From: Takakia lepidozioides
Taxonomy: Eukaryota; Streptophyta; Takakiopsida; Takakiales; Takakiaceae
Length of the DNA: 64,000 nt
Direction of reading: 5' to 3'
NCBI GenBank assembly: GCA_030704615.1
Contig: CM060732.1
Span: 31,785,053 to 31,849,052 of the forward strand
Every line of letters starts with the position of its first letter. Within the stretch, counting starts at the first letter, position 1. Positions 1 to 10,300 of this stretch are shown piece after piece. A model generated the notes under the pieces. The model worked only from the letters and a program-made list of their open reading frames with translations, had not been told where the DNA came from and made no database searches. A program made the position numbers and the translations under genes.

Positions 1-1011
1 CAGTGCCGACATTGTCATGTGCTCTAAAGCCATTAACCTTCAAGTTCCCAAGCTACCTGAATCGGGTCACTTTGAATTTGCAGTTCCACCTAATTTTTGC
101 AGATCTAATCTGATGGGGCCCACTCCTGAAGCTTTAATGACAAGGGATTTGTCTCGAGTATGATGCAAAAAAACAAAATTAAAAATAAATAAAAGCTACT
201 ACCTACAAAAAAATATCTTAGATCTCTCATTTACGTTTTGGGCCTGAAAAGGGCTTGTTGACCGCTGACGTGGCAGGTAAACAAGCCCAAAACAGATTGC
301 ACTCCAAAGGCCATTTTTGGCAGAAAATTAGCAATTTTGGAAAAGCACTTCACTTGTGGTGTGTGAGCATTACATAGACACATCCACCATTGGCTTTTTC
401 ATTTGGAGGCACATTTTCTCTTGTCAATTTTGAGATTTCTACCCCTATGTAATTACATGCAAAGCAAGCATAGGTGAAAAAATCAGTTGGACCTGCAATT
501 TAGTGGGGTCATAGCCACTCGACTATTGATTTGGAAATGGTGGGTCTTGGGGCAAGCAAAATTGGATAAAGCTAGGTTTTGTTTTTCAAAGGGAAACACC
601 TGGGAGCGACAGCTCACAAATCAGGCCCGAGCTAGGTTTTAATTTGGTCAAACCAATTTTTTTCTCACTTTTTCTTTGGGACCTCACAATTGCCATGGTG
701 GAATCGGCTCATTTTTTGGTATGTCATGCATAAATGAGCTGGGCCACTGCTATAAGGTTGGAATCTCTGGATGATTTTTGGTAGGTTTCTAGGGGCAATT
801 TACTGCAGCTGGGTACCAAAAATTGGTAAAATGTCAAAAAAAGGCTTGGAAACTTAAGGGTAAAATAAGGTAAAGGCACTTAATTCAGACCTAAAATCTT
901 TCACGATGAGTACAAATTAATTTTGAAAATGTCCACCACCTTGACATAAAAACTTGCGTCGGTTCTAAGTCACCTAACAAAAAAACTTTGAAACCTTATG
1001 ATTTTTTAATC
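1..1011. other. AT-rich intergenic DNA, no gene seen
   Basis: No open frame of note and no recognisable domain. The only shared structure is the short dispersed motif at 602-628, annotated separately. Confidence 0.5.
602..628. repeat. dispersed motif copy 1 (GGGAGCGACAGCTCAC type)
   Basis: The 27 bases starting GGGAGCGACAGCTCAC recur identically at 3107-3133, and a diverged copy lies at 62345-62367. Each copy is preceded by a T-rich/A-rich stretch and GAAAC. In the third copy it lies just past the 3' end of a minus-strand L1, so it may be an element terminus. Confidence 0.6.
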
Positions 1012-1397
1012 CACGCATTCTTTGCTGCATTGGAATCCACTTTAATTTGCTAACAAAAATATACAAAAATTTAATCATTCTAATAGTAGTAACTATGCTC
1101 AGTGATTGAAATATCACTTATTTTGTTGGCAACAGCAAAAAATTAGATTTAACTTCAATCACAAAATCGGATAATGCAAGAAACTATGCTCAATTTTCAT
1201 GCATTCCTTGCTGCATTGGAATCCACTTTAATTTGATAACAAAAATATACAAAAACTTGACCATTCTAATAGTAGTAACTATGCCCACTGATTAATATAT
1301 CACTTAATTTGGTACGATCACCTTACCTTTGACAACAGCAAAAAAATTAGGTTTCACTTCAATCACAAAATCAGAAACTATGCTCAATTTTCGAACG
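1012..1397. repeat. two-copy tandem duplication, period about 186 bp
   Basis: Copy 1 (1012-1198) and copy 2 (1199-1397) share the order of blocks TTGCTGCATTGGAATCCACT, TCTAATAGTAGTAACTATGC and CACTTCAATCACAAAATC or close variants. The spacing of TTGCTGCATTGG (1022 and 1208) gives a period of 186 bp. Copies differ by scattered substitutions and small indels, so the duplication is old. No coding function is visible. Confidence 0.8.
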
Positions 1398-3106
1398 ATT
1401 GCCATTGTGGAATACCTCATGGGCAAGAGACAGAGCGTGATACTGCATACGAGGACTCATGCGTAAGTCGCCGAGAACAGCCGTTCTCCGCCTTTGACTG
1501 GTCCGCTTGCGCTTCCCGAACAACGATCGGATCGAAACGAAAAGCCACGATCGAGATCCGCACCCTCCTCCTCCATGGCCCTATGCACGGACAGCTAGGG
1601 TTGCAAGAAACCCTATGCAATCAAAGACGGGGAATTGAGCAATAAATGCTTGGAAGGAAATGTTGCGGTGACAGAAACGAAATACATGAAAATGTGGCAT
1701 GTGATTACAGTGGAGAATCAAAACAAAAACAAATGAAAAACAGGAGAAGAACGCAAAGATTTCAAGGTGGTGTGGAATTGGAAAGAAGAGCACCGACTAA
1801 AAACCTTGAAGCAGAGTTTCCCTTGCAACGCAGAGACAGACGTTCTCTAGTCAACAAAGTTGAGGGCCCGTTTCCTGACATGCACGAGGTGGCGGTGCCC
1901 CGCTATGAGATCTGCGATTTGCCGGTTCAGTTGGGCATGCCCTGCCGCCCTGTGATTAATTATCCCTCTATCACGAGAGTACTGTAGCGGCCTGGGCTTG
2001 GCACCTCGAAAAGGATCTGGTCCCAACTGCCCGGCTCTAAGAAAATTGAAGGGCAGCCCGCCCCTTCATGCGTCATAACGATAGTATAAAAAATTAATGG
2101 ACTTAAATCAACCCTCTTTCCGTGATTTTTTTTCGGAGGGCGAGTTTAAAATTATATGTCGTCATAAGGCAGAAACTAGAGATTTGGAGAGGAACAATAT
2201 CAAGAAGTGTTACAAAACCCACGACCTGTCGTCTTTCCTATAATTAGGAATTGGAAAGTATTCATATATGTATATACATAATTCATGGATCGAGGTAGAT
2301 ATTTTCCATCTAATTTTCCACCGCCAAATGTATTTAGTATCAATGTGCGTGCCATCAACAGACATCATCTTGTAAGATTTTTTAGTTGCAGAATTTGGAG
2401 TAAAATTCATGAACCTTGTTATGAGTTCAAATGTCTTTTTTGTATTACCAATAGTCACGTACGGGATGGTTTGGGATTGCACTATTTACATATTATATTA
2501 GGATAAGAGAATAACGATAGTATGGTGAATGTAGGGTTGATTAGACTAAAATGGACGTTACCAGCACAGTTTTAGATGACTGCAATTGATGGTGTCATCA
2601 ATTGAAATTGAATTAACTCATTAAAACCAGCAATTATATATGTCATTGGATTCCTAGCTTCAATATGCATCCATAGCAACTCTCCAATCATGAATCCGAT
2701 AAGAAATGACTCCGCTATGGACTTTTGAACACTGTCATTGTGGACTGTTACCACAATGAATGGAATTACAATGGACTCAAGTTCTCCTATGTGCCATAGC
2801 CCAGCTCCAAATTGTAAATCACCCAGCTATTTGTGTCACTTTGTAGGTCACTATATATCAATGTCTTACATTTAAAATTTTGACTTCTAGACTACTAGTG
2901 CATAGTGACACAAATAAGGTGAACTCTAAATAATGGTTTTCATCTCTTACTCCCTTTGTTCCGAAATAAAAAGCACTTTTGATTTCTTCATGTATTTATA
3001 TCTCTTCATATATTTGTATTTGTATTTATATTTCTTAATATATTTGTATTTCTTCTTTTATTTTATTTTTCTTTATTGTTTTTTCTTTTAAAAAAAAGAA
3101 ACATAT
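1398..3106. other. intergenic DNA without a supportable gene
   Basis: A less AT-rich patch at 1410-2060 contains a 113-codon plus-strand frame (1646-1987) with no recognisable motif. At 2210-2754 short minus-strand frames give fragments such as SVDGTH that hint at transposase but are too short to call. The rest, to 3106, is AT-rich with T-rich runs at 2990-3095. Confidence 0.4.
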
Positions 3107-3133
3107 GGGAGCGACAGCTCACAAATCAGGCCC
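3107..3133. repeat. dispersed motif copy 2 (GGGAGCGACAGCTCAC type)
   Basis: Identical over 27 bases to 602-628. It follows an A-run and lies just downstream (minus-strand sense) of the gag remnant at 3239-3499, so it may mark the end of whatever truncated the LTR element. Confidence 0.6.
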
Positions 3134-3238
3134 CTTAATAGTGAGAGGTGAAAATAACCTCTTTCACAATAACCCGCGCCATGAGGCATAGGAACGGGAC
3201 ACCACCCAAGAACCGGGGAGAAGAGTATGCCACACCCA

Positions 3239-3499
3239 TTAGTAGGTTGATTCGACCCCAGAATCGTCTGGGTATTTCATTCGAGCAGTTGTAACAATAT
3301 CTACTGTCTTGAATTGTTGGAGCAGTCCCGTTTTTAAGGTGCTCCATAGTAAATGTTTTCCTTTTGCAATCTGTCTTCTCTCCCATGTCTGTAACCATGT
3401 TGAAGCATTGTCGAGTAGAAAAGATCGTATGAACATTCCGTGGTCCAAATCGTTTGATATAAAGGAAATATGATAGATGTACCTCCATTCTTGCTCCAC
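3239..3499 (-). pseudogene. LTR-retrotransposon gag fragment
   Basis: A minus-strand frame of 86 codons contains a pattern typical of retrotransposon gag (PF03732-like): a SFLLDNASTWLQTW helix, then LWSTLKTGLLQQFKTVD, matching the usual 'A..W....W..LK..F...F' spacing. It is incomplete: no CCHC knuckle, protease or polymerase follows. It lies downstream, in the minus sense, of a tRNA-Met primer site (4024-4036) and an LTR (4038-4438), the expected order 5' LTR, primer site, gag. An overlapping frame at 3135-3674 on the same strand is probably the shadow. The rest of the element is missing, so this is a truncated 5' end. Confidence 0.5.
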
Positions 3500-4023
3500 T
3501 ACCCCTTCCTTTGTGGTGTTTGTCTTCTAAGATTAATGTATACTGGGCAGTTGCAGGGTTGAGTGGACCAAAAACGACAGACCCCTGCTCCATGAAAGTC
3601 CATGACCAAAAAACCAAATTGAGGATACTATCCCAAAATATTATTTTAATGATAGATAATGGTATACTGAACATATTTAGTAAAGAGTCCTATCCCAAAT
3701 ATTAAATATATAATTCATTGAATATTTTAGTATATTATTTAGAAAAATTATGAAAAACTAAAAATTAGAGTTTACAAAAAAAATTCAAAATGACACCTAG
3801 ACATTGAAGATTATAGGTTTTAATACTTCTAGAAAAAAAAAATGGCACCCAAAATCCAAAAAACAAGATGAGCTATGGACTTTTCAAAAAACGTCTATTT
3901 GTTTTTAATATATTAGTCCATATATTATCTATTCAACACTTAAAAATATTAACAAAAAAAATCTCTTAAAAAAAACATCTTAATCGAATCATGGGTATTC
4001 ACTCCCAACTTCAAGAAAGACTA

Positions 4024-4036
4024 GGCTCTGATACCA
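4024..4036 (-). other. primer binding site, initiator tRNA-Met type
   Basis: The minus strand reads TGGTATCAGAGCC, the classic plant retrotransposon primer site complementary to the 3' end of initiator tRNA-Met. It is one base from the LTR edge at 4038, the normal spacing, and fixes the element's orientation as minus. Confidence 0.85.
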
Positions 4037-4037
4037 T

Positions 4038-4438
4038 TGTAACACCCAGGATCTACACAAACTAGAATAAAAGTACTTCTCAATTTTTTTCCAAAACAAC
4101 TCTATGCCTTCTAGGCTTTCATTGCATGTTTATATACCTTTCACAATATGATTATTTTAAAGGTTTGACTTGAGAGCCTCAAGTCAAAACTTCATAAAGT
4201 CAACCTTCATAGGTTTGACATATTTCCCACAATATGACTTGCTCAAACATTTGACGTACTCTCCATAATATAAATATTTTATAGGTTTGATTTGAGAGCC
4301 TCAAGTCAAACCTCCTAGGAACTTTCCTAGTTATTTTGAAAACTTCTAGGGAACTTTCATCATTCATCTAGAACCTTCTAGATTCTACCATGTCAAGTGT
4401 TCAAAACTAGGTTGTTCAGCGTCTATAACTCAGTTACA
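4038..4438 (-). mobile_element. LTR (5' LTR of a truncated LTR retrotransposon)
   Basis: On the plus strand the 401-bp block begins TGTAACACCC and ends GTTACA, so it has the perfect terminal inverted repeat TGTAAC/GTTACA expected of an LTR (TG...CA). It abuts the tRNA-Met primer site, and the gag fragment lies further in. Inside are two near-identical hairpins, at 4164-4188 and 4286-4310 (TTTGACTTGA, spacer GAGCC, TCAAGTCAAA), about 120 bp apart. No matching 3' LTR was found, so the element is broken on its low-coordinate side. The superfamily is uncertain; the gag pattern leans Ty3. Confidence 0.75.
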
Positions 4439-4725
4439 TTCGTTACTGGAGCACCAGATCGAGAGGTAACATTCAAACTGACGATGTAAGCATTTTGCAC
4501 ACTATATTGAGGGGCTTTAGATCGCAGGATAATCCACGGGACTAGAACAGTAATGCACAAAGCTATAAAAACGAACACGACTATCGTGCAAAAAAGAGCC
4601 AGGAGATAATAGTAAGAATCAGAGGACCGACGCCGAGGTCGGCCGTAGATAGAGAATGGGGGAAGAGGGGGGTCACAACATGGCCTGGAGTCGCAAATCC
4701 CTTGTCAACAAACTGAGGAACAAGA
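4439..4725. other. short gene-free stretch next to the LTR
   Basis: Nothing recognised. The target duplication of the LTR element would lie here (TTCGT directly follows the LTR), but its partner was not found. Confidence 0.4.
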
Positions 4726-5741
4726 TTGCATCCGATGTTCATGCCAGAAAACCCTTTATCTTTAGTAATTGACACCTTGAGACAAATCTTTGGTGCCTCA
4801 ATAGTTGCCTGTATAATAGCTGGAACGGGTACCTCCATGATTGTGAAGACACAAAATATTACGGGAAGCAACATTGCCAAAGATGATCAACAGTTCTATT
4901 TTGTCTTTGACAATTTCGGGTTTGAGAACACGGAGGAGGTCATGGCTTATGTGGAGAAGTTTTCAATGTTAAGGATGCGCAGCTTGATTCTGTGTGTGAG
5001 GTGTATAAGGGCAGGTGCAGACCTTTGACAAGTTCTATTGAAAAATGCGCGAGGAAAAATGTCGAAGCGTCGAAAATCCCAAAGACCTTATTCGAACATG
5101 CACGCAATCTTGTTTCTAAAGTCTGGTCTAGAAATGGATTTTATGATGACCTTCAAGGATCAAATAAATATATTTTTCATGGGTACAGAGGAATATATCA
5201 GGTGACACTCAGGCACCTCGCTTCAAAATTGATATTCTACTATAATATTATTTCGGTGACCTTTTGGTGGCCTTTCCAGACGTGAAGTCCTTAGCTATTG
5301 TCGAATCGTGCTTGGGGAGACTCCACAAGATCCATTCGGAATCCAAACTAGCTCGTCTTGAGAATTATTATTTAAAGATAGGCATGTCAGCGGAGGAGGA
5401 GCTTCAGTTAAGCATAGCTTTTCCTTCTTTGCAAGCTAAGACCAATGAGCATCTGGTGATACATGCGCTTTTACAACGTATTGGAAAATCTCACAGGCAA
5501 AACCATGGACTTGTTTAATGATCGTGCTGTTATGGGTAATTTAGCTAAGCCACTCGTGGTCGGGCTGGTAGGGCATGCCCTGGAAGGAATGGAGTTTACT
5601 AATTGTATAAGCAGTCACTCAGTGGACGATTTTGGAGGCACAATCAAGGTGGTGGGTCATGCTCCTCAAGTGGAAACACCTTACGTGCTAAGCAAATCGG
5701 ACTTTCATAAGCTGAAAAATTGGGGTGATACACGAAAGTAA
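4726..5741 (+). pseudogene. unrecognised decayed coding region
   Basis: Four plus-strand frames follow one another with frame changes: 4726-5028, 4992-5285, 5264-5518 and 5463-5741. Their residues look protein-like, for example FYFVFDNFGFENTEEVMAYV, IEKCARKNVEASKIPKTLFE and ESKLARLENYYLKIGM. The overlapping ends suggest a once continuous reading frame of about 330 codons broken by frameshifts, or exons with unrecognised splice sites. I do not recognise the family, and no catalytic motif stands out. It lies between the LTR remnant and the NOP2 3' flank. Either a decayed host gene or an element-borne gene would fit. Confidence 0.3.
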
Positions 5742-7374
5742 ACGTCCGCCAATGTTCCACACTGAAATTGACCACTCCTTTGGTCCGGATTTTTTTTGTG
5801 TGATGTAGGGGAAAAAAGATTGTTGGTTCTTGTTCAGGTGAAAATAGGAATTCATTTCAAGAAAGGCCAAGCTTGGGACAGTCTCAACCCCCAAAATATG
5901 TTTTTACACGGGAGAAAAGAAGTTGCAGAAGAGGAAAAGGAAGGACCACTCCTTGCGTGCACCTGTAGAAGCACACACAAAGCGTGTGTTGTATGGGGTC
6001 CTTAATGTGGATTCAAGATTTGGTATTGGTGTGGACGAGTTCTTTGACACTGTGGATGATATAAAAAAGAAGAAGTGTATTTTTGTTGGACATCTCTCTT
6101 AGGGTGAGGATTCTCTGTGGTGACAAGAAATCTCAATGCTCACCAAGTTTTGGAGCAAGACTGCAATGAGGTTTAGGAGCAGAACTGCAATGAGGTTTAG
6201 GAGCAGAACTGCAAGGGGTTGCAAAGGACGATTCTAGGTGTTTTTTTGCTGAGCAACAGCAGTTGCTGCAAAGCCTTCCTATAGTTGATGATTGTCAGAC
6301 TCCAAGGTCAAATTCGGCCCCTCTCAATTCACTGGTATAGCCATTTGACACCGTAGGCTTGTAGACTCACTGAATTTCTTTCAAATGGCATGTAGCCATG
6401 TTGTTTGCAGAAGCAGTTGAAGCTGATGCATCTTGTCCTCGTTGGAGTATGTCCCAGCTTTCCAGCATCTGGTTCATTTCTTAGGATTTTGAAACCAGTG
6501 TTCCTAACCCTTGAACACCTAGTGGCTATCTTGACTTTTGCAAAAAACATGACCCCGCCTCGAAAAATCAGAAGTCCATGAAAACACAAAATTTTGAAAA
6601 TTTGATTGGACACTAGCTGCTCACGTACCAGCTGCACCTAGTGGAATTTCAGGCCAATCAGACACTTTTTTGTGAAACGCCACCAATGACAACATGAGTC
6701 AAAATTTTCAGATTACATATTTTTATTTAGTTAGGAACAATTGTTTTTCATTTTCACATTTTGGGATGAAAGGCGTTGGTCTTGAGATTTCAAGCACTTT
6801 ATCACTTTATCCTCCTGGGATGTTGCATCCAATGAACCAAGGAAGACATGTCTTCAACCCATATCATGTCCTCAGCACTTCCTCAAAGCTCAGTTTCTAT
6901 TGCTTCAGGCACTGGAAACCGCAAACGCAGGACAGAGACTAATTTGCAGGAGCTGACCCCTGCATGTTCTGAGGCCTAAGAACTAACCCTAAACTCAGAT
7001 GAGTTCAATCGGAACCCAGATCTGGGCACTACACATGACGTAGAATTTTCAACAAGCGTCAGGGAGATATGTCAGATTTGCTACTCTCTGAGGCCCAAAA
7101 AGGGCCACTGGGCATTTAAGGGCTAAACAAATTCGTGACAAAAATTATATTGACTGGAAAGATAAGCCCTTGCCAGAGACAGGCCACTCTTCTCTTATGT
7201 TTTTCAACCATCCGGCAAAACCAAAACCACGCGGTTGTGTGCACAAATTCTTCGAAATGTAGCACCAATTTCCAGGTCAATTTCCAAGCGAATTTGTAAT
7301 CTTGTACCATCACTTTGAACATCTATAAGCTGGACTACAAGATCCTGCTCCCATCTTGGTCCTCATCTGCACCT
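5742..7374. other. 3' flank of NOP2, no gene seen
   Basis: Short frames only. It contains the 24-bp tandem repeat at 6152-6220. The polyadenylation signal of the minus-strand NOP2 gene should lie at the upper end of this stretch, but I cannot place it with confidence. Confidence 0.4.
6152..6220. repeat. 24-bp tandem repeat, about 2.9 units
   Basis: The unit GGAGCAGAACTGCAATGAGG followed by TTTA is present at 6152-6175 and 6176-6199, with a partial third at 6200-6220. Unit length is a multiple of three, but no long frame spans it. Confidence 0.85.
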
Positions 7375-10300
7375 TCAGGTGTTGTGTTGGTTGCATCGTT
7401 CCGGGTCACCAGACTTCTCCTCAATTTTCTTATTTGTCTTGGAATTGCTTAGTATTTTCAACTGCCATCATGAGACAAAATATGTTAATGTGAGAATGGA
7501 ATGTCAAAATTTGCATCAAGAAATTGTCACATGCAGGACTCAAATCCAATTTACAAATATCAGCCATGCCCACCCCACTCCATGTGTTTGGACTTCCTTA
7601 GACATAATTTAAAGTTCTTTTCTTTCATTATTTCTCTTTCAATATCTGTACCAAAATGAAGGAAGCAGGGGTCAGCGTCACTCTCTCTCTCTCACTCTCT
7701 CGTGGGGGTGCTTAAGGAGTGTATGTCAGCATGCTCCAAAACAGCCAATGTGGCTGTTCGGGGTGAGTTTGGCATTCCGTCCTTAAGCTCCCGACGAGAT
7801 GAATTCAAGGTCAGATGGTGGGGTCAGCTGCAACATATGCCCAACACCAGATATCCTAAGTTAATCGACTCTATATCTTGGAAACAGGACCGCCCTGTCA
7901 AACAGGCTAAGTCCTGGCAGAAGAGAGTAGAAGAGATTCTCAAGGACCTGGACCTGGATCCGGAAGTCTTGACCCTGCTGGATAAATCTGACTTAGAGGC
8001 TGTAGTGTCCTCAGCCATGTCTGTTGCCATGAGATTGTCTGATGAAAATGAAGTTAGGCAGAAAACTTCCCTGAACTTGTTTCCAGTCAGTGACATGGGG
8101 GAGGACATCTTGGATGACCTCAAGGGTCTACCCACTCTCGGCACTAGACTGAAATTTAAACTCAGGGCAGGAAGCCTACCTTTGAACAGCAAACAGAAGC
8201 AGAGAGGAAAGGGAGAGTGCAATTGCCCGCTGTGTGGGCAATCTGAAGACAGTATTCACTTTCTGATACACTGTCCGGGGTTCTCTCACCAAAGAGACGC
8301 TCTCTTCAATTCTATCAAGGGAATTGTGCCTGTACCCCTGTTTAACAACTTTGAAAGTCTCGAGGCTGAGCCAAAAGCCCAGGCCCTCCTGAGGCCTAGT
8401 TTTTGGGCAAATCACACACAGCAGATTGATACTTGGGTGAAGGGATTTCTAGAGGATATCTGGAGAACCCGGATTAATTCTATATATGATGGTAAGTCAC
8501 ACTACCAACGTCAGCCCCTGACAGAGGTAGGTTCTGTCCCTTTTGTTCCCGCTCAAACTGGGCACGTTGTCAATGGCCACAAGGCTACGGCAAACAACGT
8601 CTTAAGAGTACAATCTCTCCTACCACCCCTCCCAATTCTGTTCTGTTAATCAGAAAGGAAGGAAAAATGCCAGATTATAGGAAAAGCCCAAACCTTCGCC
8701 ACAAAAAAGCCATCCATGTTATGCACATGGGGGTAGAACCGTCTTGTGTTCCTTAGTGTGGGATGGAAGTGATGCTCACGGAAGTTGGTGTATCTGGTAA
8801 AACAGCGACAACAAACAAGAAGTCAAGGTTAGTGTCCAGTTTGCCTATGCAAATGTAGATCAATACTGCCAAAGTGAAACAGAGATATGAAAGGGAATCT
8901 CCTCAATAAACCACACATGCTGCTGTCTTGTAGCATAATCACTGTTCACAGTTCTGACCTGAGGCAGAAGAAAGCGATAAAAAATTACCTCCACCGAGGC
9001 ACAGCAGGCTATGGGACAGAGAGCAAAATCATCACAGGAGCTTATCTTATAACCATGAATATAAGTAGACATACACAACAGCGGTGAAAAGTAACAGTGT
9101 GTTATCTAGTTACAAAGTAACAGAGATGAAAAGGGGTCAAACATACCCTTCTCGACCAAAGTCCAAACCGCAAGGTACAATTTTCACATCGCGTTTGCGT
9201 AGTGCGTAGTCCACAACTGCCTCATTCTGCCAACACAGTACTCACACCTTATTCCTTCGGTGTCTTCTACCAGGCTGAAGAGTTGTGGAAGGTACTGATG
9301 TCATGTAGGTCTCTGGGAGTGAATCCACTCTTTTGCTTGCATCACTAAACGTCTTGTTAACACTTGTTAACACTTGTGACCAACTTAACTCAATCAGATA
9401 CCATCACCTTATGGTTATGAGAGGTATGACAGTTCAGTCCCCTACCTAATGCATCTCCTCCACACAAGTCCAATCACCCCAATCACTTTGTAGCCCATTT
9501 CCTGTGTTATTAAGCTATCATCAGGCTTTCTGTCTCTTCACACCATTATGTTGTCCTTGACCATGCGAGATATAGGTGCACACCTCACCAGAATGTAAGC
9601 ATATATGGCACTGTTATTTCTTCCGCAAAGCAGGTATTAGAATTACCTCAGCGACCATAACAGAGCAAGTGGAGTAGACAAGAAACCCTCCTGTCTTTGA
9701 TGATGCATCCACCATGTCTATGGCTGCTAATATTAGCTCCTGCCGGAAATACCAAATAACAGCAGTCAACACAGGCTCTGACACACCATTGAAACACATT
9801 GAATTAAACACCCACAACTGTTCCAAGATCAGCCTCGGACAATACAAGGACTCAGAAGGAACTGGAATGGTGAAATAACCCACCCAGGGAAGGGAGCACC
9901 CTGCTGAGGTTGGTTGCTTTTGACTCACAAAATGGATAACTTAGGAAGAAAATGTCCAACTAACAAATGGGACACAGACAAAAGCACCACCTTTTGTAGG
10001 GAAGAGCACCGCTGAATGTCCTCAACATCCTTTGTTACCTTCACTGATGGGTCCTTACCAATAACCTGCAAGAAACCAATCATTTGAGATTTGAGACTGG
10101 GTTGTGGTCCACACATTACTACTTGCGAGAAGATGCACTACATACGTGTCTATGAAAAGGTGAAAGACTGACTTTAAAGAGCACTGTCATTGAGGACACC
10201 CCTGGTAAAATTTGACACTGCTTCAGATAAGTACAGGTGTACAATCCTAATTTGCGAGTACCACCTACTCAAAAGCACATCAAATTTGAGCTCATCATCA

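Noticed and set aside
2210-2754. Transposase-like fragments (SVDGTH)
   Set aside because: Too short and not followed by further catalytic blocks or terminal repeats.
8646-8693. NOP2 ending by read-through at TAA 8646
   Set aside because: A clean acceptor and a 28-residue Lys-rich tail ([12 protein letters not shown]) at 7375-7461 match the usual end of the family, so the 15th exon is not the last.
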